In this document: piece after piece, positions 5,950-14,249 of the stretch
Position numbering within the stretch: the stretch's first letter is position 1
Layout: the number at the start of each line of letters is the position of its first letter
Source of the DNA: a virus
Length of the DNA: 41,910 bases
Direction: 5' to 3' (one strand)
IMG/VR virus record: IMGVR_UViG_3300020180_000043
Span: 1-41,910 of that record
Made by a program: the position numbers and the translations under genes
The notes under the pieces: generated by a model
The model's input: only the letters and a program-made list of their open reading frames with translations
The model's database searches: none
Told to the model about the DNA's origin: nothing

Positions 5950-6372
5950 ATGCCACTGATTGAAGGAAATTTTGTCGAAGTACCTGATTCAATCCCACCA
6001 GTTGCAGTAGGAACGTACACGTTCAAGGTGAACAACTGCGAAGTTGCAGCTAACAATGCTGGTGATGGTCAGAACCTTGTTATCGAATACGAAGTCGCCG
6101 ACGAAGGTGAAAGCAAGGGTCGTGTGTTGACTAAGTATTACAGCCTCAAACCCAGGTCGAAGAATCTGCATCTTGTTCAGATCAAGCGTAACTTCTTGTC
6201 TGCACAAATGGAACTGTCTGACTCTGGCGTAGATACGGACTCACTCGTGGGTAAGATGGTTCGTGGTGAAGTTGAGCAGAACGACTACGTCGACAAGCGT
6301 AGCGGAAAGGCTATCACAGGGACAGCTCTCAACAAGATTCTCATCCCCGGTGACGATGGTTATCAGGTGTGA
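5950..6372 (+). CDS. DUF669-like putative ssDNA-binding protein
   Basis: This 140-residue beta-rich protein starts MPLIEGNFVEVPDSIPPVAV, followed by GTYTFKVNNCEV and a QNLVIEYEVADEGESKGRVL segment. The order of strands and the P-x-G-x-Y and NL-x-x-E/Y-E pattern recall the phage DUF669 group, annotated as single-strand DNA-binding or recombination accessory proteins. The C-terminal half has KMVRGEVEQNDYVDKRSG, an OB-like strand pair. It has no acidic SSB tip. The gene lies between the RecA-like ATPase and the ParB-methyltransferase and is closed by a terminator-like hairpin. Function is inferred from fold pattern and context. Confidence 0.55.
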   Translation: MPLIEGNFVEVPDSIPPVAVGTYTFKVNNCEVAANNAGDGQNLVIEYEVADEGESKGRVLTKYYSLKPRSKNLHLVQIKRNFLSAQMELSDSGVDTDSLVGKMVRGEVEQNDYVDKRSGKAITGTALNKILIPGDDGYQV

Positions 6373-6408
6373 TAAAGTTTGACGTGGTTTGACACGTTTC
6401 TTTTACAC

Positions 6409-6441
6409 AGGGACACTGAAGAACATTTAGTGTCCTTGTTT
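6409..6441 (+). terminator. Probable rho-independent terminator
   Basis: AGGGACACT (6409-6417) pairs with AGTGTCCTT (6429-6437, one G-T wobble) over an 11-base loop, followed by GTTT. It separates the ssDNA-binding-type gene from the ParB-methyltransferase gene. The T tract is short, so termination may be partial. Confidence 0.5.
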
Positions 6442-6443
6442 AA

Positions 6444-6520
6444 GTATCTTGTATCTTGTATCTTGTATCTTGTATCTTGTATCTTGTATCTTGTATCTTG
6501 TATCTTGTATCTTGTGTCTT
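6444..6520 (+). repeat. Heptanucleotide tandem repeat GTATCTT
   Basis: Ten perfect head-to-tail copies of GTATCTT (6444-6513) are followed by one variant GTGTCTT (6514-6520), ending 20 bases ahead of the ParB-methyltransferase start. Such arrays change length by polymerase slippage. Here it would change the spacing between any upstream promoter or terminator and the gene. The frame through it is open (repeating LVSCILY), so a longer N-terminus is formally possible, but no start with a ribosome-binding site is seen upstream. Confidence 0.95.
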
Positions 6521-6540
6521 GTTTTATTGAGGAGCTGAGT

Positions 6541-7917
6541 ATGTCAGAGACATCTACTGCTGGTTTAATTCCTAACTCTAACCGATCTGCACCGACAGAA
6601 GTCGAAGAGTTATTGGTTTCTATTAACGATATCGTTGTGCCTCCAGATCGGGCACGAAAGGACTACAAACAGATTCGTGAGTTGGCTGATAGTATTCAAG
6701 CAATCGGTCTAATGCACCCTTTGTTTTGCAAAAAGCTTGAGGATGGAAAGTATCAACTTGTCGGCGGCGGGAGACGGTATCGGGCACTCATGGCTTTGGG
6801 TTGGAAGCAGATTCCGATTCGACTCGGTAAAGAACTGACAGAACTTGAAATCAAAGTCGCCGAGCTTGCCGAAAATGTTGATCGTGACCAACTCTCCTGG
6901 CCGGAACAGCTTGAAAACCTACGTCAAATCCACGAACTCTCGATCAAACAGTACGGTGCAGGTGGAGCTGGGCAAGCATCTACGTCTCTCGCGTGGAATC
7001 AAAACAAGACCGCGGAGATGACTGGAGAAAGTAAGTCCCAAATCAGTACCAAGCTAAAACTTGCCAACACACTCAACGCTCGTCCTGATATCAAAAAGAT
7101 GGTTAGTGATCTTCCGATGTCTGCAGCGATGCGACGTACAGCCGAGATCCTAGACACAGAAGCACTACACAAAAAGCACAGCGAACAAAAGCTCGAGATC
7201 CGTAACGAGCTTAAACTCGGCGATGCTAGGGAACTGATTAAATCAATCAGTTCAGATACAGTCGATCTACTTCTCAACGATCCGCCGTTCGGCATGAACG
7301 AACTGCAAGACTCTATCGGTGAGACACTCGATACGAATGCAAACTACACAGCGTTTCTAAAAGAAACTGATAACCTATCGTTTGCGGACTCTTGTTCTTT
7401 ATTACAAAACCTGTTGCCTGAATACTACCGTGTCATGAAGCACAACGCCCACGGGTACATCTTCGCTTCGATGGAGTTGTATCGAGACTTTTTGTTTCAG
7501 GAACTTCGTAAGGTTGGTTTCACAGTGCCCGAGCAACCTGTGATCTGGTACAAAGGAAGGCAGACAACTAACTTTACAGGAAATGATTATCCTTCAAGTT
7601 ATGAAGTTATTTGTTTCTTTCAGAAGCCTGGACTTTCTACGACACCAGCACGGAAGTTACTAAACCCGAAGCTGCACAACGTACTTACGCACTCTCCGTT
7701 GTCTGCTCAAAAGAAGATTCACAGATTCCAAAAGCCGTCAGAACTAATCGTCGCTCTAATAGAAAACTCATCTCGACCTGGAGAGTTAGTTCTGGATCCC
7801 ACAGCTGGGTCTGGTATCGTTGTTAAGATGGCCGCTATGCTCAAGCGGAACGTGATCGGATTCGAGTACGACAGCGACAACTTTGTACGTGCCCAAGCGT
7901 TTCTCGTAATGCCATAG
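6541..7917 (+). CDS. ParB-domain/DNA methyltransferase fusion
   Basis: The start ATG 6541 has GAGGAG upstream; the frame extending to 6379 runs through the tandem repeat and is not used. Residues about 24-125 form a ParB/Srx-type domain: the strand IVVPPDRARKDYKQIRELAD, then QLVGGGRRYRALMALG (72-87) and AELAENVDRDQLSWPEQ (107-123). Residues about 125-190 are helical like the ParB DNA-binding part. Residues about 240-458 form an amino-methyltransferase of the N4-cytosine/N6-adenine group, with DPPF (247-250, motif IV) before the SAM site DPTAGSG (419-425, motif I), which is the beta-type order. It probably methylates phage DNA, either against restriction or as a replication mark. The ParB part may supply nucleotide binding or targeting. 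Confidence 0.85.
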   Translation: MSETSTAGLIPNSNRSAPTEVEELLVSINDIVVPPDRARKDYKQIRELADSIQAIGLMHPLFCKKLEDGKYQLVGGGRRYRALMALGWKQIPIRLGKELTELEIKVAELAENVDRDQLSWPEQLENLRQIHELSIKQYGAGGAGQASTSLAWNQNKTAEMTGESKSQISTKLKLANTLNARPDIKKMVSDLPMSAAMRRTAEILDTEALHKKHSEQKLEIRNELKLGDARELIKSISSDTVDLLLNDPPFGMNELQDSIGETLDTNANYTAFLKETDNLSFADSCSLLQNLLPEYYRVMKHNAHGYIFASMELYRDFLFQELRKVGFTVPEQPVIWYKGRQTTNFTGNDYPSSYEVICFFQKPGLSTTPARKLLNPKLHNVLTHSPLSAQKKIHRFQKPSELIVALIENSSRPGELVLDPTAGSGIVVKMAAMLKRNVIGFEYDSDNFVRAQAFLVMP

Positions 7918-7919
7918 TT

Positions 7920-7942
7920 GACGGTTTCTGTTTAGAAACGTC
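7920..7942 (+). promoter_or_regulatory. Copy 2 of the recurring dyad element, before the helicase gene
   Basis: GAC-g-GTTTCT pairs with AGAAAC-GTC over a 4-base loop, with one bulged G. It starts three bases after the methyltransferase stop and ends 24 bases before the helicase ATG. ATTAGTTTTT follows, so it might also act as a weak terminator. Confidence 0.5.
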
Positions 7943-7966
7943 ATTAGTTTTTACTTTGAGGTTACA

Positions 7967-9181
7967 ATGTCTGAAATTACAACGTCTGATAAACCTAACA
8001 TCGTTTTAAGTACGCAACAGGAGTTCGCTGTCAAGCATATCATTGAGTATGTTAAAAAAGCTTCACAAGACCAGCAGTATCTAAAGAACAAACCGGCGTG
8101 GAAACAAGCTGGATATGCAGGTACTGGAAAAACTACACTACTCAAAGAAACGATACACCGTCTTAGTAAAGATGGGATGTTATGTCAACCGATGGCGTTC
8201 ACCGGCAAGGCTGTGATAGTAATGCGGGAGAAGGGTGTTTGGGATGCAGTTACTATTCACTCTTATATTTATACACCAGTCGGAACAGGTGATGACTTAG
8301 AGTTTATCCTCAAAAGCCGAGCTGAGATTCTAAGTTCTGGCGTTAAATACTTCATGATCGACGAAGCATCTATGCTCTCGTTAGAGTTGTATCAAGACCT
8401 GTTATCTATCGGCTTACCGATGGTGTTTGTCGGTGATCCGGGACAGTTAGAACCAGTCGGAAAAGATCCGAATCTTATGCGTAGTGCTGACTACACTCTG
8501 ACAGAGATTCACAGGCAGGTTGCAGACTCACCAATTCTGAAGTTCGCTACGGCAGCCAGAGCTGGTAAGAGTAACGTATTTCCTTGGGGAAATCCTAGTG
8601 AGTCTGTATCTAAAACGACAGGATCTTCTGTCATAATCTACCCGAAAAACAGAGACGGTTTTTACAGCGTCGAGTTGGGTCTGATAGACAAAGTTGACAT
8701 AGTAATTGCTGCTACAAACATAGAGCGGATTAAGATTAACCATCTTGTCAGAGAGAAGAAGGGTTTTAAGAGTGGACCTTTACTTGTCGCAGGCGAACGG
8801 ATTATTTGTCAAGAGAATAGTCGAAAGTTTGGTATATTCAACGGTCAGATGATGACAGTTACACGTGTAGACAAACACGGTTGGGATGATTCCAAACTCT
8901 GGATCGACGCGACAGATGACAACGGTAGATCTTACTACAAACTTCCTCTTTTAATAGAAGGACTCGACTGGGTTAAGACAAACGGTGTACTCGAATACGA
9001 TCGTAGAAGTACAGCAATCTTTGACTACGGATACTGTCTCACAGCACATAAAGCACAAGGCTCTGAGTGGAAAAGAGTGTTGGTTCTTGAACAATGGGTT
9101 CCGATGTTTGACATGCGACGTTGGGTTTACACAGCTGCTACACGGGCATCACAAGAACTTTATTACGGGAGGAAGTTGTGA
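7967..9181 (+). CDS. SF1 DNA helicase, Dda/RecD-like
   Basis: This 404-residue protein has Walker A AGTGKTT (51-57) in KQAGYAGTGKTTLLKETI. Motif II is FMIDEAS (Asp132, Glu133) and motif III VFVGDPGQLEPVG (153-165). CLTAHKAQGSEW (about 357-368) is the UvrD_C_2/RecD motif V and YTAATRAS (388-395) is motif VI. This is the compact SF1B arrangement of Dda and RecD2-type helicases, 5'-3' translocases that serve replication and recombination. Length matches Dda (about 440). The gene ends in GGGAGGA, which is the ribosome-binding site of the polymerase gene, and the two overlap by four bases (GTGA). Confidence 0.85.
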   Translation: MSEITTSDKPNIVLSTQQEFAVKHIIEYVKKASQDQQYLKNKPAWKQAGYAGTGKTTLLKETIHRLSKDGMLCQPMAFTGKAVIVMREKGVWDAVTIHSYIYTPVGTGDDLEFILKSRAEILSSGVKYFMIDEASMLSLELYQDLLSIGLPMVFVGDPGQLEPVGKDPNLMRSADYTLTEIHRQVADSPILKFATAARAGKSNVFPWGNPSESVSKTTGSSVIIYPKNRDGFYSVELGLIDKVDIVIAATNIERIKINHLVREKKGFKSGPLLVAGERIICQENSRKFGIFNGQMMTVTRVDKHGWDDSKLWIDATDDNGRSYYKLPLLIEGLDWVKTNGVLEYDRRSTAIFDYGYCLTAHKAQGSEWKRVLVLEQWVPMFDMRRWVYTAATRASQELYYGRKL

Positions 9182-11619
9182 TACATGAAAACGCTCTACC
9201 AACTTGGGCTGATAAAAACAACTACGTCCCACCAAGTGGCCCGACTAACGCAAAGATCGTCTTAGTCGGAGAAGCTCCAGGTGAGCAGGAGGTAAACAAA
9301 GGCGCTCCGTTTATCGGTGGGTCAGGGCAGTTACTTCGTCAGTTAATGTCACAAGTCGGGCTTGTCCCGGCTCAATGTTACATGACCAACGTAATCAAAC
9401 ATCGTCCACCAAAGAATGACTTCTCTTTGTTATACACAGATTTACAGCGTCGCATGAATCCGTCGGATTATTTAATTCAGTCTCAACAACAACTGATAGA
9501 GGAAATCAATCGTGTTTCACCAAATATCACAGTTCTCCTCGGAGCCGAAGCTCTCAGGGCAGTCACAGGATACCGTCAAATCGGTAATTGGAGGGGGAGT
9601 ATACTCGAAACTAAGGTTGGAAAGTGCGTGCCTACCTTTCATCCTTCGTATGTCTTACGCATGTATGATGACTACCCAATCCTCCAGCTTGATCTTAAAA
9701 GAGTACGTGACGAGAGCACAAATGCTGGAGTCAATGTTCCCAAACCACGATTTATCGTCAACCCTTCGTTCAGTGATGTCATCACTTACCTTAGTCGACG
9801 ACCAAAACGACTTGCGTTCGATATTGAGACTACAGGAAGTCTTATCCGATGTCTTGGACTAGCTAGTAGTAAGGACGAAGCGATCTGTATTCCGTTTATC
9901 TCCAACCCGGCACGACCTAGAGTTGGTAGTGGTATGATGATCTTCAACACGGAAGCTAACCAGCCGCTCAGCCAGAATCACTGGACACCAGAACAGGAAT
10001 ACGAAATCTGGCGTCGTATCGCTGATCTAATGTCCGACGAACGTGTACAAAAGGTAGCACAAAACGCACCGTTTGATATGGAACGTCTTGCTCGACAAGC
10101 TGGTGTGTTTGTAAAAAACCTCCACATGGATACGATGATTGCATGGCATACACTCTACCCGGAGTTACCTAAGGGGCTTGATTTTCTGTGTTCGATCTTG
10201 ACTCGTGTACCGTATTACTCAGGCTACGATGCCAGTGACGACTACTCGACCTGGGTATACAACTGTTGGGACTGTGTTGTAACGTATGAATGTTCCGACG
10301 TAATAGAAAAAGATGTCAACAGTTTACCACTAGTAACACAGAGCTATTATCATTTTGTGAAGAAACCTGCGGTTGAGACGTTTTTGTTCGTCGAACAAGA
10401 GGGTATCTTAGTAAACAATGAGTTAAAAACTAAACGGAGACTAGAAGTTCAGGAGGTAGCGTTAGACTTAAGCAACAAGATTAAAGGAATGTCAGGTGGG
10501 CTGGTAGCTAATCCGTCAAGCGATACACAGATTAAGAAGTATCTGTATCAGACTTTAGGTCTTAGTGTAATCTACAACCGCAAGACAGGATCACCTACGA
10601 CAGACAAACATGCTCGTGAAAAGCTTGCTAAGAAATACCCTGAACACAAACTTCTATTCGACGTGCTCGATGAGTATTCTATTATCGACACGTTACTAAC
10701 AGGGTTCTTAAACAAAGAACTTAACACCGACGGTCGAATGCGTACGCATTATAACGTGGGCGGTACTTTAACAGACAGACTTAGCTCATCCGGCGAGGGT
10801 GTAACCCAATGGATAGCTACTAATCTGCAAAATGCACCCCGCGGGAAGGACAAAACACAAAAGTATTCTTACCGTTTTCGTGAGATGTTCATCGCTGATC
10901 CCGGTGAAGTGTTGCTCAAGTGTGATCTATCGCAGGCAGAGTTTCGTCTCGTAGTCTGGCTTGCTAGAATTGAACGGCTTATCAAACGGTATCAAGTGGA
11001 ACCTAACTTCGACGTGCATAAGATGGTAGCGTCGATGATCTTTAACAAGCCTGAATCTGAAATCGGAAACGATTCTCCAGAACGATCGTTAGCTAAGAAT
11101 GGAGTTTATGGTGGGAATTATGCAATGCAGTACCAAACAGCTGCAAAAACTTACAGGATGCCATTGGAAACTGCCAAGTTTATTCTTGACAGTTACAGAA
11201 GAATCATACCAGAGATTCCTATCTGGTGGACAACAGTGGATAACAAACTACGACAAAACAGAACGCTCATCAACGCGATGGGACGCAGGCGTATATTCTT
11301 CGGGCGACTTGACGATCAAGACACTTTTAGAGCAGCTTATTCGGACGAAGCCCAGTCGCTCGTATCTGGTATCATCAATCGTGCGGCTGTACTCGCAAAC
11401 GAGACGTTTAAGAGAAGTGAGTGTAGGTTGCTCTTGCAAGTTCACGACGAGCTAGTTTTTGGGTGTAAGAAAGAATTGGTTAACACGTACACACCGAGAA
11501 TTAGAAACTTAATGGAGTACCCGTTGTTATTTCCAGGTGTCGTTGAGCCACTGGTGATTCCAGCAGACATTAGTATGGGCGACAACTGGCACGACCAACA
11601 GAAAGTCATTTTACTTTAA
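9178..11619 (+). CDS. Uracil-DNA glycosylase/DNA polymerase I fusion
   Basis: The start is the GTG at 9178, five bases after GGGAGGA and overlapping the helicase stop. This gives 813 residues. Residues about 24-170 match family 4 uracil-DNA glycosylase: VLVGEAPGEQE (28-38), KGAPFIGGSGQLL, TNVIKHRPP (70-78) and the HPS motif (155-157). The iron-sulfur cysteines of that family are absent (only Cys67 and Cys150). Then come a 3'-5' exonuclease (AFDIETTG, Asp215 and Glu217; AQNAPFDME; later NCWDCVVTYE) and a family A polymerase: motif A CDLSQAEFR (Asp583), motif B R636SLAKNGVYGGNY and motif C HDE (756-758). It is the replicative polymerase. The fused glycosylase may bind or remove uracil during synthesis. 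Confidence 0.9.
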   Translation: MIHENALPTWADKNNYVPPSGPTNAKIVLVGEAPGEQEVNKGAPFIGGSGQLLRQLMSQVGLVPAQCYMTNVIKHRPPKNDFSLLYTDLQRRMNPSDYLIQSQQQLIEEINRVSPNITVLLGAEALRAVTGYRQIGNWRGSILETKVGKCVPTFHPSYVLRMYDDYPILQLDLKRVRDESTNAGVNVPKPRFIVNPSFSDVITYLSRRPKRLAFDIETTGSLIRCLGLASSKDEAICIPFISNPARPRVGSGMMIFNTEANQPLSQNHWTPEQEYEIWRRIADLMSDERVQKVAQNAPFDMERLARQAGVFVKNLHMDTMIAWHTLYPELPKGLDFLCSILTRVPYYSGYDASDDYSTWVYNCWDCVVTYECSDVIEKDVNSLPLVTQSYYHFVKKPAVETFLFVEQEGILVNNELKTKRRLEVQEVALDLSNKIKGMSGGLVANPSSDTQIKKYLYQTLGLSVIYNRKTGSPTTDKHAREKLAKKYPEHKLLFDVLDEYSIIDTLLTGFLNKELNTDGRMRTHYNVGGTLTDRLSSSGEGVTQWIATNLQNAPRGKDKTQKYSYRFREMFIADPGEVLLKCDLSQAEFRLVVWLARIERLIKRYQVEPNFDVHKMVASMIFNKPESEIGNDSPERSLAKNGVYGGNYAMQYQTAAKTYRMPLETAKFILDSYRRIIPEIPIWWTTVDNKLRQNRTLINAMGRRRIFFGRLDDQDTFRAAYSDEAQSLVSGIINRAAVLANETFKRSECRLLLQVHDELVFGCKKELVNTYTPRIRNLMEYPLLFPGVVEPLVIPADISMGDNWHDQQKVILL

Positions 11620-11628
11620 GGAGCTATT

Positions 11629-12153
11629 ATGCAAGAGGAGCGTATGGAAACGTTTGCACGAATTAAATCAAACCATCAGACGATGATTGAAAACTTCATG
11701 ACACACGCCGAGCAGGATGTTCCTAGGATTCCCACAATCCCACCACTGGAAGTCAGACTTCTGCGAGCGAAGTTGATCTTAGAAGAAGCTGTGGAGACTA
11801 TAAAAGGCTTAGGTTTTAAGGTGACTCCAGCGTGTCTTAACCGTGTCGCACATAACGGTGTTCGTTTAGACAACTGTGAGTTTACAGCAATTTATACTCC
11901 TGATCTCGTCGAAATCGTAGACGGTTGCGGAGACCTAAGCGTGGTAACAATAGGTACGCTGTCTGCGTGCGGAGTGAGTGATGTGTCTGTCTTACGTATA
12001 ATTGACATAGCTAACTTGAGAAAGTTTGCACCTGGTTCGTATCGTAGAGCAGACGGGAAGTGGGTTAAACCACCTGGGTTCACTCCGCCCGATATACATA
12101 ACCTGCTCGAGCATCAGAAAAAGATTGCTGCAAACTTAAACAAAAACGATTAA
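11629..12153 (+). CDS. MazG-like nucleotide pyrophosphohydrolase
   Basis: This 174-residue protein has ATG after AAGGAG. Residues about 40-65 (LRAKLILEEAVETIKGLGF) and about 90-112 (LVEIVDGCGDLSVVTIGTL) carry the E-x2-E and E-x2-D/D-x3 metal-binding pattern of all-alpha NTP pyrophosphohydrolases (MazG/PRA-PH superfamily). The tail NLRKF, RRADGKWVKPPGFTPPDI is the conserved C-terminal signature of phage members annotated as phosphoribosyl-ATP pyrophosphohydrolase-like. It probably hydrolyses a nucleotide such as a non-canonical dNTP or (p)ppGpp precursor. It follows the polymerase by 9 bases in the same operon. A role in dNTP pool cleaning would suit a polymerase with a uracil-recognition domain. 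Confidence 0.75.
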   Translation: MQEERMETFARIKSNHQTMIENFMTHAEQDVPRIPTIPPLEVRLLRAKLILEEAVETIKGLGFKVTPACLNRVAHNGVRLDNCEFTAIYTPDLVEIVDGCGDLSVVTIGTLSACGVSDVSVLRIIDIANLRKFAPGSYRRADGKWVKPPGFTPPDIHNLLEHQKKIAANLNKND

Positions 12154-12165
12154 CGGAGTATTACA

Positions 12166-13395
12166 TTGAGTGATCATAAAGATCTCAATTTCGTTCAAGG
12201 ATTCATGAACTTTTGTGCAAACACAGAAGTTCCACAGATGTTCGCAGCGTGGTCTGCCATTGCTGGGATATCAGCGATACTAGGACGACGCACGTATATC
12301 GAATTTGGTGCAGGCAACATCTACCCGAACATGTACATCACGCTTGTAGCTGGTTCAGGACAGATGCGTAAGTCTACATCTATTGATATGATCTCAGACA
12401 TGTTAAGAGAAATCAAACCTGGACCAAACATTGTCGCTCAAAAGCTGACACCGGAAGCTCTTATTGATTCACTCAAAGTTGTACACACAGAAGACCCGGC
12501 TCATTTCATGAAAGTGACATGCACCGGGTTCATCCTCGCTGATGAGTTAGCCACGTTTCTGAACAAACAAAGTTACGAAGCCGGTATCGCACCGTTACTA
12601 ATTCAGTTCTTTGATTGTAAAGCGTCGTGGGAATACCGCACGAAATCAGGCGGGTCACAGGTTCTTACAGACTTATGTCTCGGTATGATAGCAGGTTCGA
12701 CTATCGACTGGTTGAGTTCTGCGATCCCTACCAACGCCGTCGGTGGTGGACTCACGTCGCGTATCGTGTTTGTTTATGTCGATCAACCTGCGGCTCCAGT
12801 ACCATATCCGGTTATGTCCGATGAGACTCGATCACTAAGGTTGACTTTGATAAACCATCTCAACAGACTAGCTCGACTCGAAGGAATGTTCAAACTTACA
12901 GATTCTGCTATGTCTTTTTATAAGAAAGAGTACATGCGATTCTATAACGGAGATGACGGACATACGTTCTTCAACAACCCTACACTGCGAGGGTATGCCA
13001 GTCGTAGACATATCCACCAACTAAAACTTTCAATGCTTTTATCAGCTGCTGAAGACGATGCTAGGATAATAGAAGATCGTCATATCGCGGGAGCGACACA
13101 ATTTCTCTCCTTATCAGAAAAGCATATGTCTACAGTTCTCAACATGATTACAAGCACAGAACTTGGTCTATTACAAAAACAGTTTATCGACATGATAATG
13201 CGATCTCCAGTCAACCCAGTAACAAAAGAACGGAGAGTATCCAAGTCTCTCATCTTACGTGTGATGGGACACCGGGTTACTCTCCGTGAACTAGATGAGA
13301 CTATTAACAGTCTCAAAATCTCTCATGGTCTAACAGAAGTTATTTCCGGTAAAGAGATCTTCTACGTGTTAAAGGACCGAAACGATCCTGGATGA
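12166..13395 (+). CDS. DUF3987-like ATPase, probable replicative helicase
   Basis: The start is a TTG at 12166 following ACGGAGT with normal spacing, giving 409 residues beginning (M)SDHKDLNFVQGFMNF. Residues about 25-62 (PQMFAAWSAIAGISAILG, YPNMYITLVA) lead into Walker A GSGQMRKST (63-71). Walker B is GFILADELATFL with Asp126 and Glu127. A TSRIVFVY segment follows and the C-terminus is winged-helix-like (about 330-400). This is the layout of DUF3987 proteins found with primase domains in phages and plasmids. It is probably a helicase or initiator ATPase. I see no separate primase in the window. The last 56 bases overlap the convergent gene on the other strand. Confidence 0.65.
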   Translation: MSDHKDLNFVQGFMNFCANTEVPQMFAAWSAIAGISAILGRRTYIEFGAGNIYPNMYITLVAGSGQMRKSTSIDMISDMLREIKPGPNIVAQKLTPEALIDSLKVVHTEDPAHFMKVTCTGFILADELATFLNKQSYEAGIAPLLIQFFDCKASWEYRTKSGGSQVLTDLCLGMIAGSTIDWLSSAIPTNAVGGGLTSRIVFVYVDQPAAPVPYPVMSDETRSLRLTLINHLNRLARLEGMFKLTDSAMSFYKKEYMRFYNGDDGHTFFNNPTLRGYASRRHIHQLKLSMLLSAAEDDARIIEDRHIAGATQFLSLSEKHMSTVLNMITSTELGLLQKQFIDMIMRSPVNPVTKERRVSKSLILRVMGHRVTLRELDETINSLKISHGLTEVISGKEIFYVLKDRNDPG

Positions 13396-14206
13396 GTCCC
13401 CATGTGTCGGCAATGGCAGGCATCAAGTCTATCCTGTACTGCTTATCCTCTACAGAGATAGCTTGAGCTGTCATCAGAGTGTACTCACACGCAACACTTA
13501 GTGTGTCAGGACTGAATCCTGTCGCCACACCCAGGATGGTGTCACATGTCTCATAAAGTTTCCCCGCAGACTGTTCTGTATCCAACCGCCACCAATGCCG
13601 CTTCCCGCTCAGAGCCTCTATGTCTACCATCGTTTCGAGCTTCGTCTTTTTCTCATACGGCCAAGGGTAACGTGATACCGCGAGAGCCGTGGCCCATGTC
13701 TCGGAGAAGTGTACAGTAAGTGGGTTCTCCAACCAAGGTACCAGAAGGTCAGGCGATAACGTCGCCAACAGTGAGTACATACCATAAAATGGAACCCCTT
13801 TAATAGCCCAGAGAAAGTTATGCTCACTATCATAAGCCCAGCAAACATAACCAACATAATCAGTTTTTATGAGGTTGTTTAACAGTTCGGGTGTGTGTTC
13901 TATCGATTCTGTTAGTACGATCGTATCGACGTATCGAGTACCACAACCGACACAACACTTCGCTCCTAAGTTCCCTGGCATCATTCGTGTAATAGGGATC
14001 AACACAGAAACCTGATCACTAAACGATCCTTTTGCGTAAGCAGCCACCACACAATACTCGACATCTTTCCCCTTACCAGGTACTTCGAGAAATACCGGGT
14101 CTGGTATCTTCAAGATAGCATCAGGTACTTCCCGACAACCATAACTCGACACCAACCTGTAACCAACACCACGAACGTCAACCGAGCTACCTGTAGTTAC
14201 GTACAT
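13340..14206 (-). CDS. Unrecognised protein at the end of the late block, 288 aa
   Basis: The ATG at 14206 is chosen because AAAGG lies 8 bases upstream; a GTG at 14215 sits too close to it. The protein starts MYVTTGSSVDVRGVGYRL. It has a CCVGCG cluster near residue 84-89, many aromatic residues (HWWRLD, SRYPWPYEKK), and ends in a basic tail RRRSLYRK. I see no signal peptide or transmembrane segment and recognise no family. As the last gene of the leftward virion block it could be a virion, lysis or host-related protein. Its end overlaps the convergent ATPase gene by 56 bases and no terminator lies between them. Confidence 0.65.
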   Translation of the reverse strand: MYVTTGSSVDVRGVGYRLVSSYGCREVPDAILKIPDPVFLEVPGKGKDVEYCVVAAYAKGSFSDQVSVLIPITRMMPGNLGAKCCVGCGTRYVDTIVLTESIEHTPELLNNLIKTDYVGYVCWAYDSEHNFLWAIKGVPFYGMYSLLATLSPDLLVPWLENPLTVHFSETWATALAVSRYPWPYEKKTKLETMVDIEALSGKRHWWRLDTEQSAGKLYETCDTILGVATGFSPDTLSVACEYTLMTAQAISVEDKQYRIDLMPAIADTWGLIQDRFGPLTRRRSLYRK

Positions 14207-14223
14207 ATCAAACACCTTTAGTT

Positions 14224-14246
14224 GAGAGTTCTAACTTAGAAACGTC
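14224..14246. promoter_or_regulatory. Copy 3 of the recurring dyad element
   Basis: GAGAGTTCT and TAGAAACGTC flank a short loop, and the core TTCTAA-c-TTAGAA is a perfect dyad. It fills the 43-base gap between the start of the 288-residue gene and the end of the giant gene. The consensus orientation here is rightward, opposite to the flanking genes. Confidence 0.5.
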
Positions 14247-14249
14247 AGA

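Noticed and set aside
6444-6520. CRISPR array
   Set aside because: The repeats are 7 bases and contiguous, with no spacers. No other array-like pattern is seen in the window.
6379-6540. N-terminal extension of the ParB-methyltransferase through the 7-base repeats (LVSCILY repeats)
   Set aside because: The SD GAGGAG and ATG at 6541 are clear, the repeat-coded peptide is an artefact of an open frame, and no SD precedes the extension's start.
9121-9177. Earlier start of the polymerase at 9121
   Set aside because: It lies inside the helicase gene without an SD. GGGAGGA directly precedes the GTG at 9178, and the glycosylase domain begins only after that point.
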